Shown piece after piece: positions 36,665 through 49,154 of a DNA stretch of 64,000 nt. Where the stretch lies: the NCBI RefSeq assembly GCF_964340395.1, contig NC_135566.1:18123501-18187500 (forward strand). Reading direction: 5' to 3'. Source of the stretch: Glandiceps talaboti. Taxonomy: Eukaryota; Hemichordata; Enteropneusta; Spengelidae. A program made the position numbers and the translations under genes. Numbering within the stretch: position 1 is the stretch's first letter; each line of letters starts with the position of its first letter. The notes under the pieces are model-generated. The model searched no databases, had not been told where the DNA came from, and saw nothing but the letters and a program-made list of their open reading frames with translations.

Positions 36665-37911
36665 TGTGTATTTTTGAAATATTAAGTTTGATAGCATCTT
36701 GACAGTAAGAGGTAGGGGGAACAGCTTGAGACTGGGATGTGTACACCTCATGTAGTGGGGGTTGCGGGTCCTAGGTCCTGGAGGGTTTTTACTCTGAAAA
36801 GTCAATTTTGAGACTATTCAGACCTTTCAGACAATAATTTCCAAGCTTTACAAGACAGCACTAACATGTAAAAAGCAACTACACAGGGTTGAAATACTTT
36901 TGAAATATACTTTGATAGCATCTTGACAGTAAGAGGGGAAGAGCTTGAGACTGGGATATGTCCACCTCATGTGGGGGGTTCAAGGGGGTCTCCCTGTAGA
37001 CGCCCTGGAGGATTTTTACTCTTAAAGCCAATTTTTAGGCTATTCAGACCCTTTCAAGCAATAACTCAATCCATGCTTTACAAGACAGCACCATCAAGTA
37101 TCAGATTGAAACTATTCTTTATAACTTACATAGAGTTGAAATATGTTCTTAAAATGTAGTAGAGGTCAGCACATCTACTGGTAGTATCATTGGTAGGGGA
37201 GATTTGGAGTTTTAATTCAATTTTAGACTATCTTGGCAAACATTTCACATCTTTAAAAAACTATCATCTCAAATTAGAATTGGGTGAAAATATTTAAGAA
37301 AAGTTTAATATCATTATGACAGTAAAAAGGTTGTTGGTGCATCTGATTGTTGGTTGAATGCATGAGTGACCTCTGGGGGTGAGGGAATCCTTGGGAGTTT
37401 CCCCCCTGGCAGATCTGCAGTTTTTTTGCAATGTTTAGGTTATTCATAGCCTTTGAGGTAATATTTCCAAGCTTCGAATAGCTAACGTAATGTAAGTATT
37501 AAATGGGTTTCCCATGTCACATAAAATGGCCCCGTAACATTGGTCTAGTAGCATTAATATTGCATGTATAGTAAAGCCACCGGTATGTTAGAGAACTTTA
37601 GGTGGTCATACCTAGTGTATAATAGAAACTGGAATGTGGTGATTTGTAGTGTCAATACCATGTAGTGTCCAAAATAGAAAGTGTATTAATCCCTTCTGAC
37701 AAGTTCATAGTGACGAGTAGGGAACATTTTAGATTAACTTCTTTTATGAACTATCCATGAAGATTACCATTACGAAACCTTCAAGTTCACTTTTGCCCCA
37801 AAGTGCAATATAAGTGGAGCACTGATTGTGAAACAGCCAAGCATTTCCATGACATGTTCTGTAACTAGTGTGGTAGCTAGGTAATACATGTATATGTATA
37901 TTTATAGTTAT
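36186..37911. repeat. Satellite block (about 235-bp units) in intron 2 of unit 1
   Basis: Three to four degenerate units carry TTGATAGCATCTTGACAGTA, GGTCTCCCCCTAGAAGCC and CAAGCTTTACAAGACAGCAC. A TG microsatellite (36,583-36,668) interrupts the first. The block matches 46,135-48,155, which lies upstream of the gene in unit 2, so its position differs between units. The junction carries ACTAAGG in both. Confidence 0.85.
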
Positions 37912-38532
37912 GGATGGATGGATAGATGCATGGTTGCATGGATGAACGAATGAACATACGAAATAGAAAGTGCAGTAGTGGCAGATTTCCATAAATGTTT
38001 GGGATATGATAATGATTGCTACCTTCTCCCTCTATGCTCTTTAACTATTAACCAAATGAAATGTTATAGTGATATAGATGCACAGTCATCTTTTGTACTT
38101 TGGTGTGCACATGTCATAACAACTGATTTTATATCTCTATGTCAGCATTAATCTATGCATCACCTGAAGGTGTCCGTTTAGAGAAAGTGGTCCTGTCTTG
38201 GGTTGCTGGTCTCTTTGGTTATCCACCTGAACATGCTGGGAGTCTGACGTCAGGTGGTACGGCTGCTGAAATTGTTGCCTTGACAACGGCAAGAGATAGC
38301 ATGAAACTAAAGGCAAAGGAATATGAAAGGTGACTATGCAATGTTCTGATTAATGAATCTTCAAACAAAACAGGAAGTTTTTTTTATTAAAATGAGGGCA
38401 CAGCTCAGTGCATATTTTTTATCCTTTTTTTATGAATAACCAAAGAACTACACATCGGATTCAAAAAAGGAAACAGGTTTGGACAGAGCTAAACCAATCG
38501 TACATTTTGTCTAACGAGGCATTTTAACTTAA

Positions 38533-38868
38533 AGTGGCCATATGGATGAGAATTGGGTATTTATTTAGGATTTTTAGTTTATGAAACAATTTTATCAGGC
38601 TTCAATGTGAAACAACATAGACCAAGTCTGTGTTTGTAACTCAATACATTGCAAAAAGCTAAAACATGTGTAGAAAGTTTGTTATTATACATCCAAAAAC
38701 AAACAGTTTACACAGTTATCAGTCTTTTGCAATTTATTGATCTACAAACACAGACTTGGTCTATGTTGTTTCACATTGATTTTTCAAGTATGAAGCCATG
38801 ATAAAATTGTTTTATAAACTAAAAATCCTTAAAACAAATACCCAATCCTCATCCAATCCCAATCCACT
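38533..38868. mobile_element. TTAA-flanked palindromic MITE in intron 3 of unit 1 (absent from unit 2)
   Basis: AGTGGCCATATGGATGAG starts the element and CCACT ends it, with TTAA at 38,529-38,532 and 38,869-38,872. Unit 2 has a single TTAA at the equivalent place (about 55,097), so the element entered after duplication or was cleanly lost. It is the same family as 26,563-26,913. Confidence 0.85.
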
Positions 38869-39978
38869 TTAAGTAAGTACACTAATCCAACATATAAATC
38901 AATTTGGCCTGTGAAATGATGTATTTTCTACTAAATTGCCTCAAAACACCATAACATGGCAAAGAAATTAAAGGCACTGTATTTGTTGGTAGACTAATAA
39001 AATGATTGAACAGAAAAATATTAGTCTCAGAACATATCTATTGCTTCTATTAAAAACGTAAACAACTAACGCATATTAAAAATACATTATAATTTCATTT
39101 TTATAAAAAGCATTAGGCCTACAAATAAATTCTGAATCCGTATGTCGGATACACCAACAATCAACAAAGAATATCTTGACATCAAATCTAGGCCCAGTCT
39201 AAGAACCGGATTTATCCTCCTCACTAATAATATTTGTTATCTGACTTATCTAGGAGTGTTGTGTATCTCACCGATATGACTCACTTTGCTATACTGAAAG
39301 CTCTCAGAATCACCGGCATGAGGGAAGCAGTCGTTCGAGAAATAGCAATGAATGATAAACTATAAATGGATGTATCGACGTTAAAAAGGCAAATCGAAAG
39401 TGACATAAAGGTCTGTTAATTTGGGTGTTACTATTAACTTTGACAAGTTTTGTTCTTGTGGTCATAATGGAGCTAGCCTTCATTAATTTCAGGGGGGCAT
39501 AACATGTGCGACCCTCCCCCTATCCCGATTTAAAAAAAGTAGCCCTCCTAAATTCCTTGCTCTAAAACATGACCCTTCCCAAGTTCAAATATCAAACAAA
39601 CGAACATTCGGTTAAAATATTGTCAGACATGAAAACGGACAAGGGGTCTCTGATTCAATGGTAAGGACTCTATCCCACCGCTGCCACCACATTGAGAATT
39701 ATAAAAAGGCTTTAGTTGTTTCCCAATGCTATCACCACTGTAAATTTATGTGAAGACATTGCCATAGTTAATTCATGTGTTAGGAGTTTATACGCACAGC
39801 TGAAGGCCAGAACTCACAAACACTAAATGTGATTTTGACTGGACTAGTCTAGCAGTTTTTAAAGAAACTACACCACGCTCCGTTTACCTTTTAATAGTTT
39901 CACAAATTAAAGTAATCATTAAACTTTTAATATTGGCCTATCCTTGAACAAGCCCACCTTCACCGAAATACATGTCAA

Positions 39979-40494
39979 CATTTTCCAGATTAATTTCCGA
40001 TGGCTTTTATAAAACGTCTGGTTTTTTTCACATTTCAAAGCAAGGCAAGCAAAGCAAACATTAAACACAGAATTCATATGTTCTAATATAACCTTTATAT
40101 TCATCTTGAAAACATTAATATTTAAAAATCAACTTTGGCCAAAATAATGGCCATTGTTTTTGCAATTGCCAAACAACATTTTTTTCAATGGCCAGAAACA
40201 ATGGCCAATATTAAGAACCATTATTTTGACCATTGAAACAATATTGTCATTACTATTTTGGCCATTATTTTGATCACTGGAAAATTGATCAAAATGTGAT
40301 GACAATGGCCAATATTTTGGCAAAAGTTGAATGATAAACTTTGATCATTTTTATCAAAATAAAGATGAATATAACGATTAAATAATATTAGGACATATAC
40401 ATTCTGTATTTAATGCTTGCTTGCTTTGAAATGTGGAAAAAAAACAGACGTTTTCCGAAAGCCATCGGAATTTCCGAAATTATTCTGGAAGGTG
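39979..40494. mobile_element. Foldback element in intron 4 of unit 1
   Basis: The arms of about 130 bp share TTTCCGATGGCTTTT, GGCAAGCAAAGCAAACATTA and complements. The centre is a second, TGGCCA-rich palindrome (40,130-40,330). Unit 2 keeps only the right end (ACGTTTTCCGAAAGCCATCG near 55,863), which suggests a deletion there. A related fragment lies near 11,050-11,110. Confidence 0.7.
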
Positions 40495-42606
40495 ATAATG
40501 TGTATCAAATACAATACAAACGAATATCCAAAAATTAAACATGAGCACTTGTCAAGAACAAGAAAATAGTGCGCACAACTACATCTGACTACAGATATAA
40601 TGACATACAAATACCAACATCTTTCTACAGGAAGGGCTGAAACCGTTCCTCGTGGTAGCAAGTCTTGGGACTGGTATCACCGGATCTGTGGATCCTATAG
40701 ACCAGATTGCTGATGTGGCGGAAGAATACAATCTGTGGTTTCATGTGGATGCAGCATATGGTGGATTCTTTGTTCTTGTGGATGACGTCAAACATCTTTA
40801 TAAGGGCATAGAAAGAAGTGATTCGATAGCAGTCGATCCACACAAAGGTGATAAAAATAATTCTTTCAGTGTTGCAATCCTTAACATGCATCGTCGTTGA
40901 CTATATTTTACTTTGGACTATTTCTGTACTCGTTATAATTTGTAAAATGCATCGAAAACACGTTTTGTTGATATCCTTTAGATCTATATAGGTATGATGA
41001 AACTCTAATTTTTTTCTTATGGGACATTGTTTTGAAATTATATTACTTAAAGCATTGTCGCAAAAATGTTCAACAACCATAAACCATAATATATATATAT
41101 ATATTTTTGAAAATAAAATGTAATAAACATACATTGTACTTTAGCAGCAACCTGGCGGTCATGATGTCATGTAGTCTATAGCTAGCTAGGCTAGTCATGG
41201 CTTCGAATCTTAAGATCTCTCTTCACCCTGAAGCCACCGGTCGATAACCTCTAGACTAGTTGCCATATGACCTAAAGCCCATCACATTAATCACACAATG
41301 TGTTGTACCTTTTTTTCAAGGGGTCTAAGGGTGTGGCTACCTTTGAAGTTGTTTGGTGTCAGACCATTTGCTGCTGCTCTTGAAGAAAAGTTGACCCTCG
41401 CTAAATACTTTCACTCTAAAATTTCCGGTGAGTTTTGTATTTGCTAACGTTTATTACATTTCCCCCTCATTTTTAATATATGAAAACCCCAATTAAGTTA
41501 TTCTAGTATAATGTTAATGTCTATGCATGTCTTGTATGACATCACTTCTGGTATTGTCATCTGGAAGAGTTCATTTCAGTAGGTCAATTTTTTAGGTCAA
41601 TTTTTCGTCTAACAATTATCTAATCTTTAGGTCGATAAGATGGGAAATGTCTTCATGTTACGGAATACCCTCACAACATCAGAATAAATGCGTAATTGGC
41701 AAGACAATCTTCCCTAACAATGGGTCTGTTTTTTGATTATATGTCATGCATGGTAGATATTTTGACCTTGGGCCGCACACCCCGTCTGAAAATTTGAGGA
41801 GTATCCCCCCCCCCCCAAGGGTATTTGGTGAAATTGTCATTTTATTATCTCCCGTGTAGCCATGGACGGTTTTGTAGCTGAACCAGCCCCGACACTTAGC
41901 ATAGTGGTATTCTACTACGACACCAAGGATGACAAGAAAACCAACGAATTCAATAGAGCACTTCAGACAAGAATTCTACAGGATGGAAGAGCCTTTATGA
42001 CGTCAACAACGGTCAGAGATCGCTATCATCTCAGACTCTGCATCTTGAGTTTCAGAACTCATCGTGAGCACATCGACCTATGTCTTCAAATCATTGAAGA
42101 AAATTGCAACTATCTGAAGAAACAGTACGGACTGTAATAATAATGATAATACTGAGATCAGAATAGAAGATTGGAGAATAATAGGTTGATTTGATTAGGG
42201 TTTTAATGTTTTGTTAGGCAAAATTATGTTTTTCGATGTGTACGGACCACTGATGACATAGCGCAGTTTAATTTCCTGGTTGTGGAAGTGTGGTGGTTTT
42301 GACATTTATATTGTCGATAATTGATTTTTTTACATGTTCTAAAAAGAATAACTACTTTCCTTTGTTTGTTGGTACAGTAACATTCCTAAATCATCGAGTT
42401 GAATTGAGAAATCGTGATGTTCGGCAACATGTCAACAAAACATTTGTCCAAAGACCAACGTACGTTCGTGGAGGGTCTATGATAAGTTGGCTGATTGAAA
42501 ATGAACAATATTAATCTAACGGCTATGATGGTTTTTGAAACCAACAACTGCATAGAGTGTTGACTTTCTTTACTTCTCGTCCATGTCAGAGAATTAGATG
42601 TCATTC

Positions 42607-42612
42607 AATAAA
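42607..42612 (+). promoter_or_regulatory. Candidate polyadenylation signal, unit 1 decarboxylase
   Basis: AATAAA lies 470 bp after the stop codon, in a 380-bp stretch almost identical between the units. Confidence 0.5.
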
Positions 42613-44283
42613 ATAAATTTTGATGGTCAATACCCCTGGAAAATGACCCAAATCAAGTGTATCAACCCTGGCCCAGGCAGCCGGTCACAAATGAATCTAC
42701 CCTGCGCGAGCTTATGGGCTTTGTCTAGTTATGATATCATTCATATGTATTAATACTGGTTTGTTTTTAAAATATTAAGGGCGCCTCCAGTAATTACAAT
42801 GGGGGGGGGTGTGTGAGATAAGTCTGGGCTGTTGAATAAAATGTCATTCTCCCACGATTCCATTTTCTTACAAAGTGCACGATCATCTCTCAATATACCA
42901 TTTCTAAAACATGACCCCCCCCCCCGTTCAAATATTCCGAAAATATGGGTTAAAGTGCCGGTGGCTCAGATGTAAAAAAGGAAACGAGTCTGAGAATCAA
43001 TGGTAAGGACTCTATCCTGCCAAAATGTTCATAGCTTTAATGGTATTGAATGTTTAATTTCCTATATTATTGTTACCACTACAGTGAATTTGAGTGAATG
43101 AATACATTCCCTTGTTTGGATCTATTTGGCAGTAACTCTCAAAGACTATCTACGTTAATGTAGATAGTATTGTCGGCACTCTGAGGTCAGCATCCGGTAT
43201 CCCCACTCCACCTGTGAGACCCAATCCTCTCCTTACACAGCAACTAACAAATGATTCACTGCATGATTGCCAGCGGCAATTCAATTTAATTTATTCTGAT
43301 ATAGTATTATACATCGATTGACAGTGGTGGCAGCAGTGGGATCCAAAATCACAAAATAATGCAATGTTAGATAATACAATAAGTCAATTATCATCATCTT
43401 TTCTAAAATATGACACTACCCTGAGAAGTAATTTGTAAAATCTGACGTCCATTGCCCCGCCCCCTGTAATTACTGAAGTTTTGGTATTGTATAGTATTTT
43501 CAACCATTTGCCCACTGACCTGTACAACTTCGATATTGCTACGGGGCTATTTGTAGCACAACTGATCTGATAAGGTTCAGTAGTGCTATAGGCATGGCGA
43601 AGTGTCTGTCTGTGTGGATATATGTGTGTGTGTGTGTGTGTGTGTAAAACAACTTAAAGTAAAAAAACACTGGGCTGGAACGATTGCCATGATATTTGGT
43701 GGGTATATTACCTTGGGTGTCTAGTTGGGAAACTGTTCAAATCAAAATGTTCTTACCACCGGTGTGTGATTTGGGTAAAAAATGTGATTTTTGATATAAA
43801 AAACCTCCAAATCTACTGGGCAGATTGGCCTAAAGTTTGGTGGGATCATTTGTAAGGGTGTTTAGATTAAGCGTTGTTCACGACTCGATGATCCCACTTG
43901 ATACGCAAATGAGGGAGTGTCCAGATTTTACTTCCGGGAGGGGGGCGGGTGCGGAGGATTTTGAGTGGGTGGGGCAGCAGTTTTTCTCAGGAAAAATTAG
44001 GGGGCGGGGGGGGGGGTTAATCAAAAATTGCACAATTTTCTAGGGGGGGGGGGTCATGGAAAAAACCCATGATTATTTAATGCAACATCAATCGACCTGC
44101 AATTCTGCCACTTCTAAAAGTAACGTCTGCGCGATGATGTGCAAGACTTGTTTCATCACAATCAGTGTTATCATCAGTACAATGAATTTTCTGAGCTATC
44201 AGTATCACAACAATTATCTCCATCACTGCCTTGAACATGCATGCACCCACCCCACCCCACCCCCTTCCCTGAATTTCATTTGT
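42613..44283. other. No gene seen: 3' flank of unit 1 and inter-unit spacer
   Basis: The part to 43,889 matches unit 2 at 60,387-62,499 and includes C-rich repeats and a TG run near 43,622. The spacer 43,890-44,283 is unique, with G runs near 43,937, 44,001 and 44,042. Confidence 0.7.
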
Positions 44284-44357
44284 TGATAGTGTTGAAGTAT
44301 TATTCTAAACCTGAAAGCTATGTGTGTTACAACTGATTTTATAACTGTGTTCTATTT

Positions 44358-44668
44358 CATGATAGTCTAGTTCTTATATGACGCATTATGATTACTACGA
44401 TCATCTCCCCTCATGTATAGGGAAAGTTGTTAAATATTCAAACACAAAAATCTGCGCTACCCCTGCTAGGGGAAGGGGTAAATGACACATGTCAGTCGTA
44501 ATCCATCACAAACTAAAATCATGTGAGACACAGTAATGTCATCATATTTATATGAACGCAGTCGGGGTAGCATAGATTTTTGTGTTGGAATAACGACTTT
44601 CCCTATACGTGAGTGGAGATGATTGTAGTAATCATAATGTGTCGTATAGGAACTAGACTAACTTCATG
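44358..44668. mobile_element. Foldback element with inverted repeats of about 100 bp (unit 2)
   Basis: This is the counterpart of 28,583-28,889, with the same arms (CATGATAGTCTAGTTC and its complement) and scattered substitutions. Confidence 0.8.
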
Positions 44669-45644
44669 ACATCATACATGTGAAGTACTGAGGCCAATGA
44701 AAAGTGTACATTTCAACTAAGACCAACTGGCACCTTGTCGTAAATTGACAAAATAAAACCAGACTTTCATACTTAAACAATATGATTTTTCAACAGATAT
44801 GCTGCACAAATAATACTGATGTGTGGTGTTAATGTTGTCCATACACACCTCACTGACTATAGTAGAGTCTGAGGGGTCACTGTACATGTGCAACAGATTT
44901 TTAGCTATGTTACACCCCCACAGTAAAAATGTCTCACGAGAGGGCGCTATATTCCCACTTCTCTTCTTCATCCTGAAATGGCATACTGATTACTAATTTT
45001 ACGAGTGTTTATCATGCCCCAGTGTACCTGTATCAGGGTACAGTGTATCCTCTATATAAGGCTGGAAGATTGACCTTACAATTGTTCTCTTCACACAGCC
45101 TGCAAAGTGGGTATTGAAAACTCAGTCATTTTGGCCATGTACCGCTAAGGCCATTTACTTGTGAAGAAGAAAATCTACATAAAATTAATATGTTGACATT
45201 CAAGGTTATTTCTACAAAGGTCACATCCATATACAGCCAATTAGGTCACATTCAGGTAATTTGACAAAATTAACATAATATAGGAATCATGTGACTTATT
45301 CAACCAATCAGCTGCTGTATATGCTATCCCTGGAAATTACTAAATATGAATTACTGAGTTCACAGGCTGTGGACAGAACGTTTGTCTAGTTGACCACCCA
45401 GTCTGTTACACAGATTTACTTAATGTGCGTGGACTTCTTGTATTATCCACTTGCTTCTAGATGAAGATTTATTGGCTCCTTGGTGAAATGTACACAAAAT
45501 ATCCATGGAACCCCAGTAATCAGTTAGTCAAGTACCCAGTCAGGTGTCTTGAAGAATAGGGACACGGTAATACAAAGGGAAAAGCTACTCTATGAATTCA
45601 GGCATAGACAAATGATTCAGGGGATCGATGCATAGTGTGGAGTG

Positions 45645-46080
45645 GTGGTGGTCTGGTCTGGTTTGTTTAGTGTCATGTGGTGTGGTGTGGTGTGGTGTGG
45701 TGTGGTCTGGTCTTGTCTGGTCTGGTGTGATGTGGTCTGGTCTGGTATGGTCTGGTCTGGTGTGATGTGGTGTTGTCTGGTGTGATGTGATGTGGTCTGA
45801 TCTGGTCTGGTCTGGTGTGATGCGGTCTGTTCTGGTATGGTCTGGTATGGTCTGGTCTAGTCTGGTATGGTCTGGTCTAGTCTGGTATGGTATGGTCTAG
45901 TCTAGTCTGGTATGGTCTGTTGTGATGTGGTCTGGTCTGGTCTGGTGTGATGTGGTCTGGTCTGGTCTGGTCTGGTCTGGTCTTGTCTGGTCTGGTGTGA
46001 TCAGTGTGGTCTGGTCTGGTCTGGTCTGGTCGGTCTAGTCTGGTCTGGTCTGGTCTGGTCTGGTCTGTTTAGTGTCATGT
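45645..46080. repeat. TGGTC / TGGTG pentanucleotide satellite (unit 2)
   Basis: About 435 bp of five-base units. The unit order differs from the unit 1 array, as expected of replication slippage after duplication. Confidence 0.95.
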
Positions 46081-46134
46081 GGTGTGGTGCACTGGTCGAC
46101 ATGGTCTGGTTTGGTCAAGTGTGGTGTACTAAGG

Positions 46135-48155
46135 GACCGGTCAGTTTCTCCAGCCTGGGGGGGGGGGGGGGGGGGGGGCGGTGGATTCTTAAATCGGGCC
46201 GACAAAAAGTCACTGACCCCCCCTATCTGTAAAACCAAAAACAGGCTGACCCCCCTATCTCTTAATTCTAATACATGATGACCCCCCCCCCCCACATATA
46301 TAATATTCGCATGACAGGTATTTTTTTATCGTGACTCAGTGTGGACTGCTTGACTGTCTTGCATCTACTTTATAAGATCCCGGGTTTAATAGCACTATCA
46401 TATTTATAATTATTGACTACACAGGGTAAATATATTCGAAAGGGAGTTTAATAGCATCTTGGCAGTGAAAGGTAGGAAAGCTTGAGAAGTGAATATGTAC
46501 ATCTCTTATGGGGGTCCTAGGTGGTCTCCCCCTAGAAGCCCAGGAGGTTTTTAACTCTGAAAAGTCAATTTTGAGACTATTCACACATTTTCAGAAAATA
46601 ATGTCCAAGCTTTACAAGACAGCACCAACATGTAAAAAGCAACTACATAAGGTTGAAATATTTTTGAAATATAGTTTGATAGGATCTTGACAGTAAGAGG
46701 TAGGGGGAAGATCTTGAGACTAGGATGTGTACACCTCATGTGGGGGGGGGGGGGTCCTAGGGGTCTCCCCCTAGAAGCCGTGGAGGTTTTTAACTCTGAA
46801 AAGTCAATTTTGAGACTATTCACACATTTTCAGAAAATAATGTCCAAGCTTTACAAGACAGCACCAACATGTAAAAAGCAACTACATAAGGTTGAAATAT
46901 TTTTGAAATATAGTTTGATAGGATCTTGACAGTAAGAGGTAGGGGGAAGATCTTGAGACTAGGATGTGTACACCTCATGTGGGGGGGGGGGGGTCCTAGG
47001 GGTCTCCCCCTAGAAGCCGTGGAGGTTTTTAACTCTGAAAAGTCAATTTTGAGACTATTCAGACCCTTTCAGACAATAATTTCCAAGCCTTACAAGACAA
47101 CACCAACATGTTAAAAGCAACTACATAGGGTTGAAATACTTTTGAAATATACTTTGATAGCATCTTGACAGTAAGAGGGGAAGAGCTTGAGACTGGGATA
47201 TGTCCACCTCATGTGGGGGGGGGGGTCTGAGGGGGTCTCCCTCTAGAAACCCTGGAGGATTTTTACTCTTAAAGCCAATATTTAGGCTATTCAGACCCTT
47301 TCAAGCAATAACTTAATCCATGCTTTACAAGACAGCACGTATCAGAAACTATTCTTTATAACTTACACTAAGGGTTGAAATATGTTCTTAAAAAGTTTAA
47401 ATGGCATCATTATATACATGTAGTAAAGGTCAGCACATCTATAATGGTAGTATCATTGGTAGGGGAGATTTGGAGTTTAAGGCAATTTTAGACTATCTTG
47501 GCAAACGTTTCAGATCTTGAAAAGACAATATCATATCAAATTAGAATAGGGTGAAAATATTTAAGAAAAGTTTAATACCATTATGACAGTAAAAGGTTGT
47601 TGGTGCATCTGATTGTTGGTTGAATGTATGAGTGACCTCTGGGGGTGAGGGAGTCCTTGGGGTTTTCCCCCTGGCAGATCTGGAGTTTTTTGCTTGAGAT
47701 ACTAAGGCAATGTTTAGGTTATTCATAACCTTTGAGGCAATATTTCCAAGCTTCGAAAAGCTAACGTAAAACGTTTTTAAATGAGTTTCTCATATCACAT
47801 AAAATGGACACGTAACATTAGTATATAGGGGCATTAATATTGCATGTATAATAAAGTCACCGGTATGTTAGAGAACTTTAGGTGGTCATACCTAGTGTAT
47901 AATAGTAACTGGAATCTGATGAGATGTGGTGATTTGTAGTGTCAATAGCATGACGAGTAGAACAATTTAGATTAACTTCATTTATAAACTATCTATGAAA
48001 ATTACCATTACGAAACCTTCAAGTTCAATTTTGCCCCAAACTGCAATACAAGCGAAGCATTGATTGTGAAACAGCCAAGCATTTACATGACATGTTCTGT
48101 AACTAGTGTGGTAGGTAGGTAATACCAGTACATGTATATGAATATGTATAGTTAG
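46135..48155. repeat. Satellite block (about 239-bp units) upstream of the unit 2 gene
   Basis: It is homologous to 36,186-37,911. It includes two almost identical neighbouring units offset by exactly 239 bp (46,687 and 46,926), absent as such from unit 1. A run of about 20 G at 46,157 precedes the block body. Confidence 0.9.
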
Positions 48156-48299
48156 GTTTGAACTAATAAGTAATGTTAAAGAATTCATGTAAGAAACAGG
48201 GACAAGAACAAATATTGACATGTACCACATTTCAGACAAGGCTATATGCCATTGTCGAAAGGACTTTTTTCTTCCATCACAATCTAAAACACAATGCAT

Positions 48300-48375
48300 A
48301 TGACGCCCTGTGGCATTTGGACTTTGGAACGTATCCTGGAAGATTTAGAGCCAACCTCGTGTACTGCTGGTTGAG
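48300..48375 (+). other. Candidate non-coding first exon of the unit 2 decarboxylase
   Basis: The same donor as in unit 1 (GGTTGAG then GTAAGT, boundary 48,375/48,376) follows a conserved stretch beginning near CGCCCTGTGGCATTTGG. Spliced to 51,234 it gives an in-frame TGA before the ATG. The transcription start is not identified. Confidence 0.4.
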
Positions 48376-49154
48376 GTAAGTTGCAGACTTTAACTAGATC
48401 AACACCCATCGGTTCTGAGATGTTCGTTTTGGGCATTACACCATGGTATAATTTTCATTGACAAGATCATTGAATCATTTCACGGCAGATTTCGAAGGGG
48501 GGGGGGACTATTCCCCGGGGAAGTACATTCCAACGTAAACTCCACATATGGTACGAGTTGCGTGCTACTCCGTAACGTAAATGACCAATTCCATTTTAAA
48601 ATTTGAAATCACTATAGCGTTACGTACAACTTACGCGTACAAAACACATTCTGATATTATTTTGTTCTTCAACCAAGGCACTACTACGTCACTCAGTACA
48701 TGTCAAGGTCATTCAAACCCTTCGACGTTTCAACAATCGCATGGTGACGTCAACCGAACTCGTGACAAGATCGCCGATGTGATATCTCGAAAATATGATG
48801 TCTCGCGATAACGTTCAACTAAGGGATTGGGCAAAAATTACAGTGAAGGTGGCTGGTGTTTTTCAGAAGTTCAGTACGTGAAAAAGACTATCCGAAATGG
48901 CGAGATCATTTGCATAAACATTGCTGACCCCCCTCCCCCCTTTTGTCATTGTTACATATATGTGATCAAAAATATCTCATTGCACAAAAATAATGCCTCC
49001 TACAACACCCCTCCCCCGGCAACTTATGTACAGTCCCTAAGTAAAAAAACGGGACAATTTATATATATTTTGCTAACTGAAATTACCAGCCTCACAGACA
49101 CAAGTATTAACGTTTTGCATCCACGCAAGCCAGAGCACGTTTGCGTTTTTGAAG

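Larger units (their letters stand above)
34955..42137 (+). pseudogene. PLP-dependent group II decarboxylase, broken copy (unit 1)
   Basis: Exons corresponding to the intact copy are 34955-35174, 35919-36065, 38146-38329, 39254-39410, 40631-40847, 41321-41427 and 41860-42137. Two independent lesions are seen. Codon 221 is TAA (39,363-39,365) where the intact copy has GCA. Exon 6, with the residues that follow the PLP lysine, is missing: about 890 bp is replaced by a short AT-rich junction near 41,075-41,107. Joining exon 5 to exon 7 would read HKGV and stop. Splice sites and the other exons are well kept, including HVDAAYGG and DPHKG, so the loss is recent. Any product would be a fragment of about 220 residues without the catalytic lysine. 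Confidence 0.9.
28509..43889 (+). repeat. Segmental duplication, unit 1
   Basis: Homology to unit 2 begins at TGATAGTGTTGAAG (28,509; also 44,284) and ends near AAGCGTTGTTCACGACT (43,868-43,885; also 62,479-62,495). Order and orientation are conserved: foldback element, TGGTC microsatellite, putative 5' exon, the decarboxylase exons, then the 3' flank. It is a direct tandem duplication of about 15.4 kb, interrupted by copy-specific insertions. Coding exons differ by only a few bases per exon. Confidence 0.95.

Noticed and set aside
42386-42604. 72-codon minus-strand open frame identical in both units
   Set aside because: It lies in the 3' UTR of the decarboxylase. Identity there reflects recent duplication, not coding constraint.
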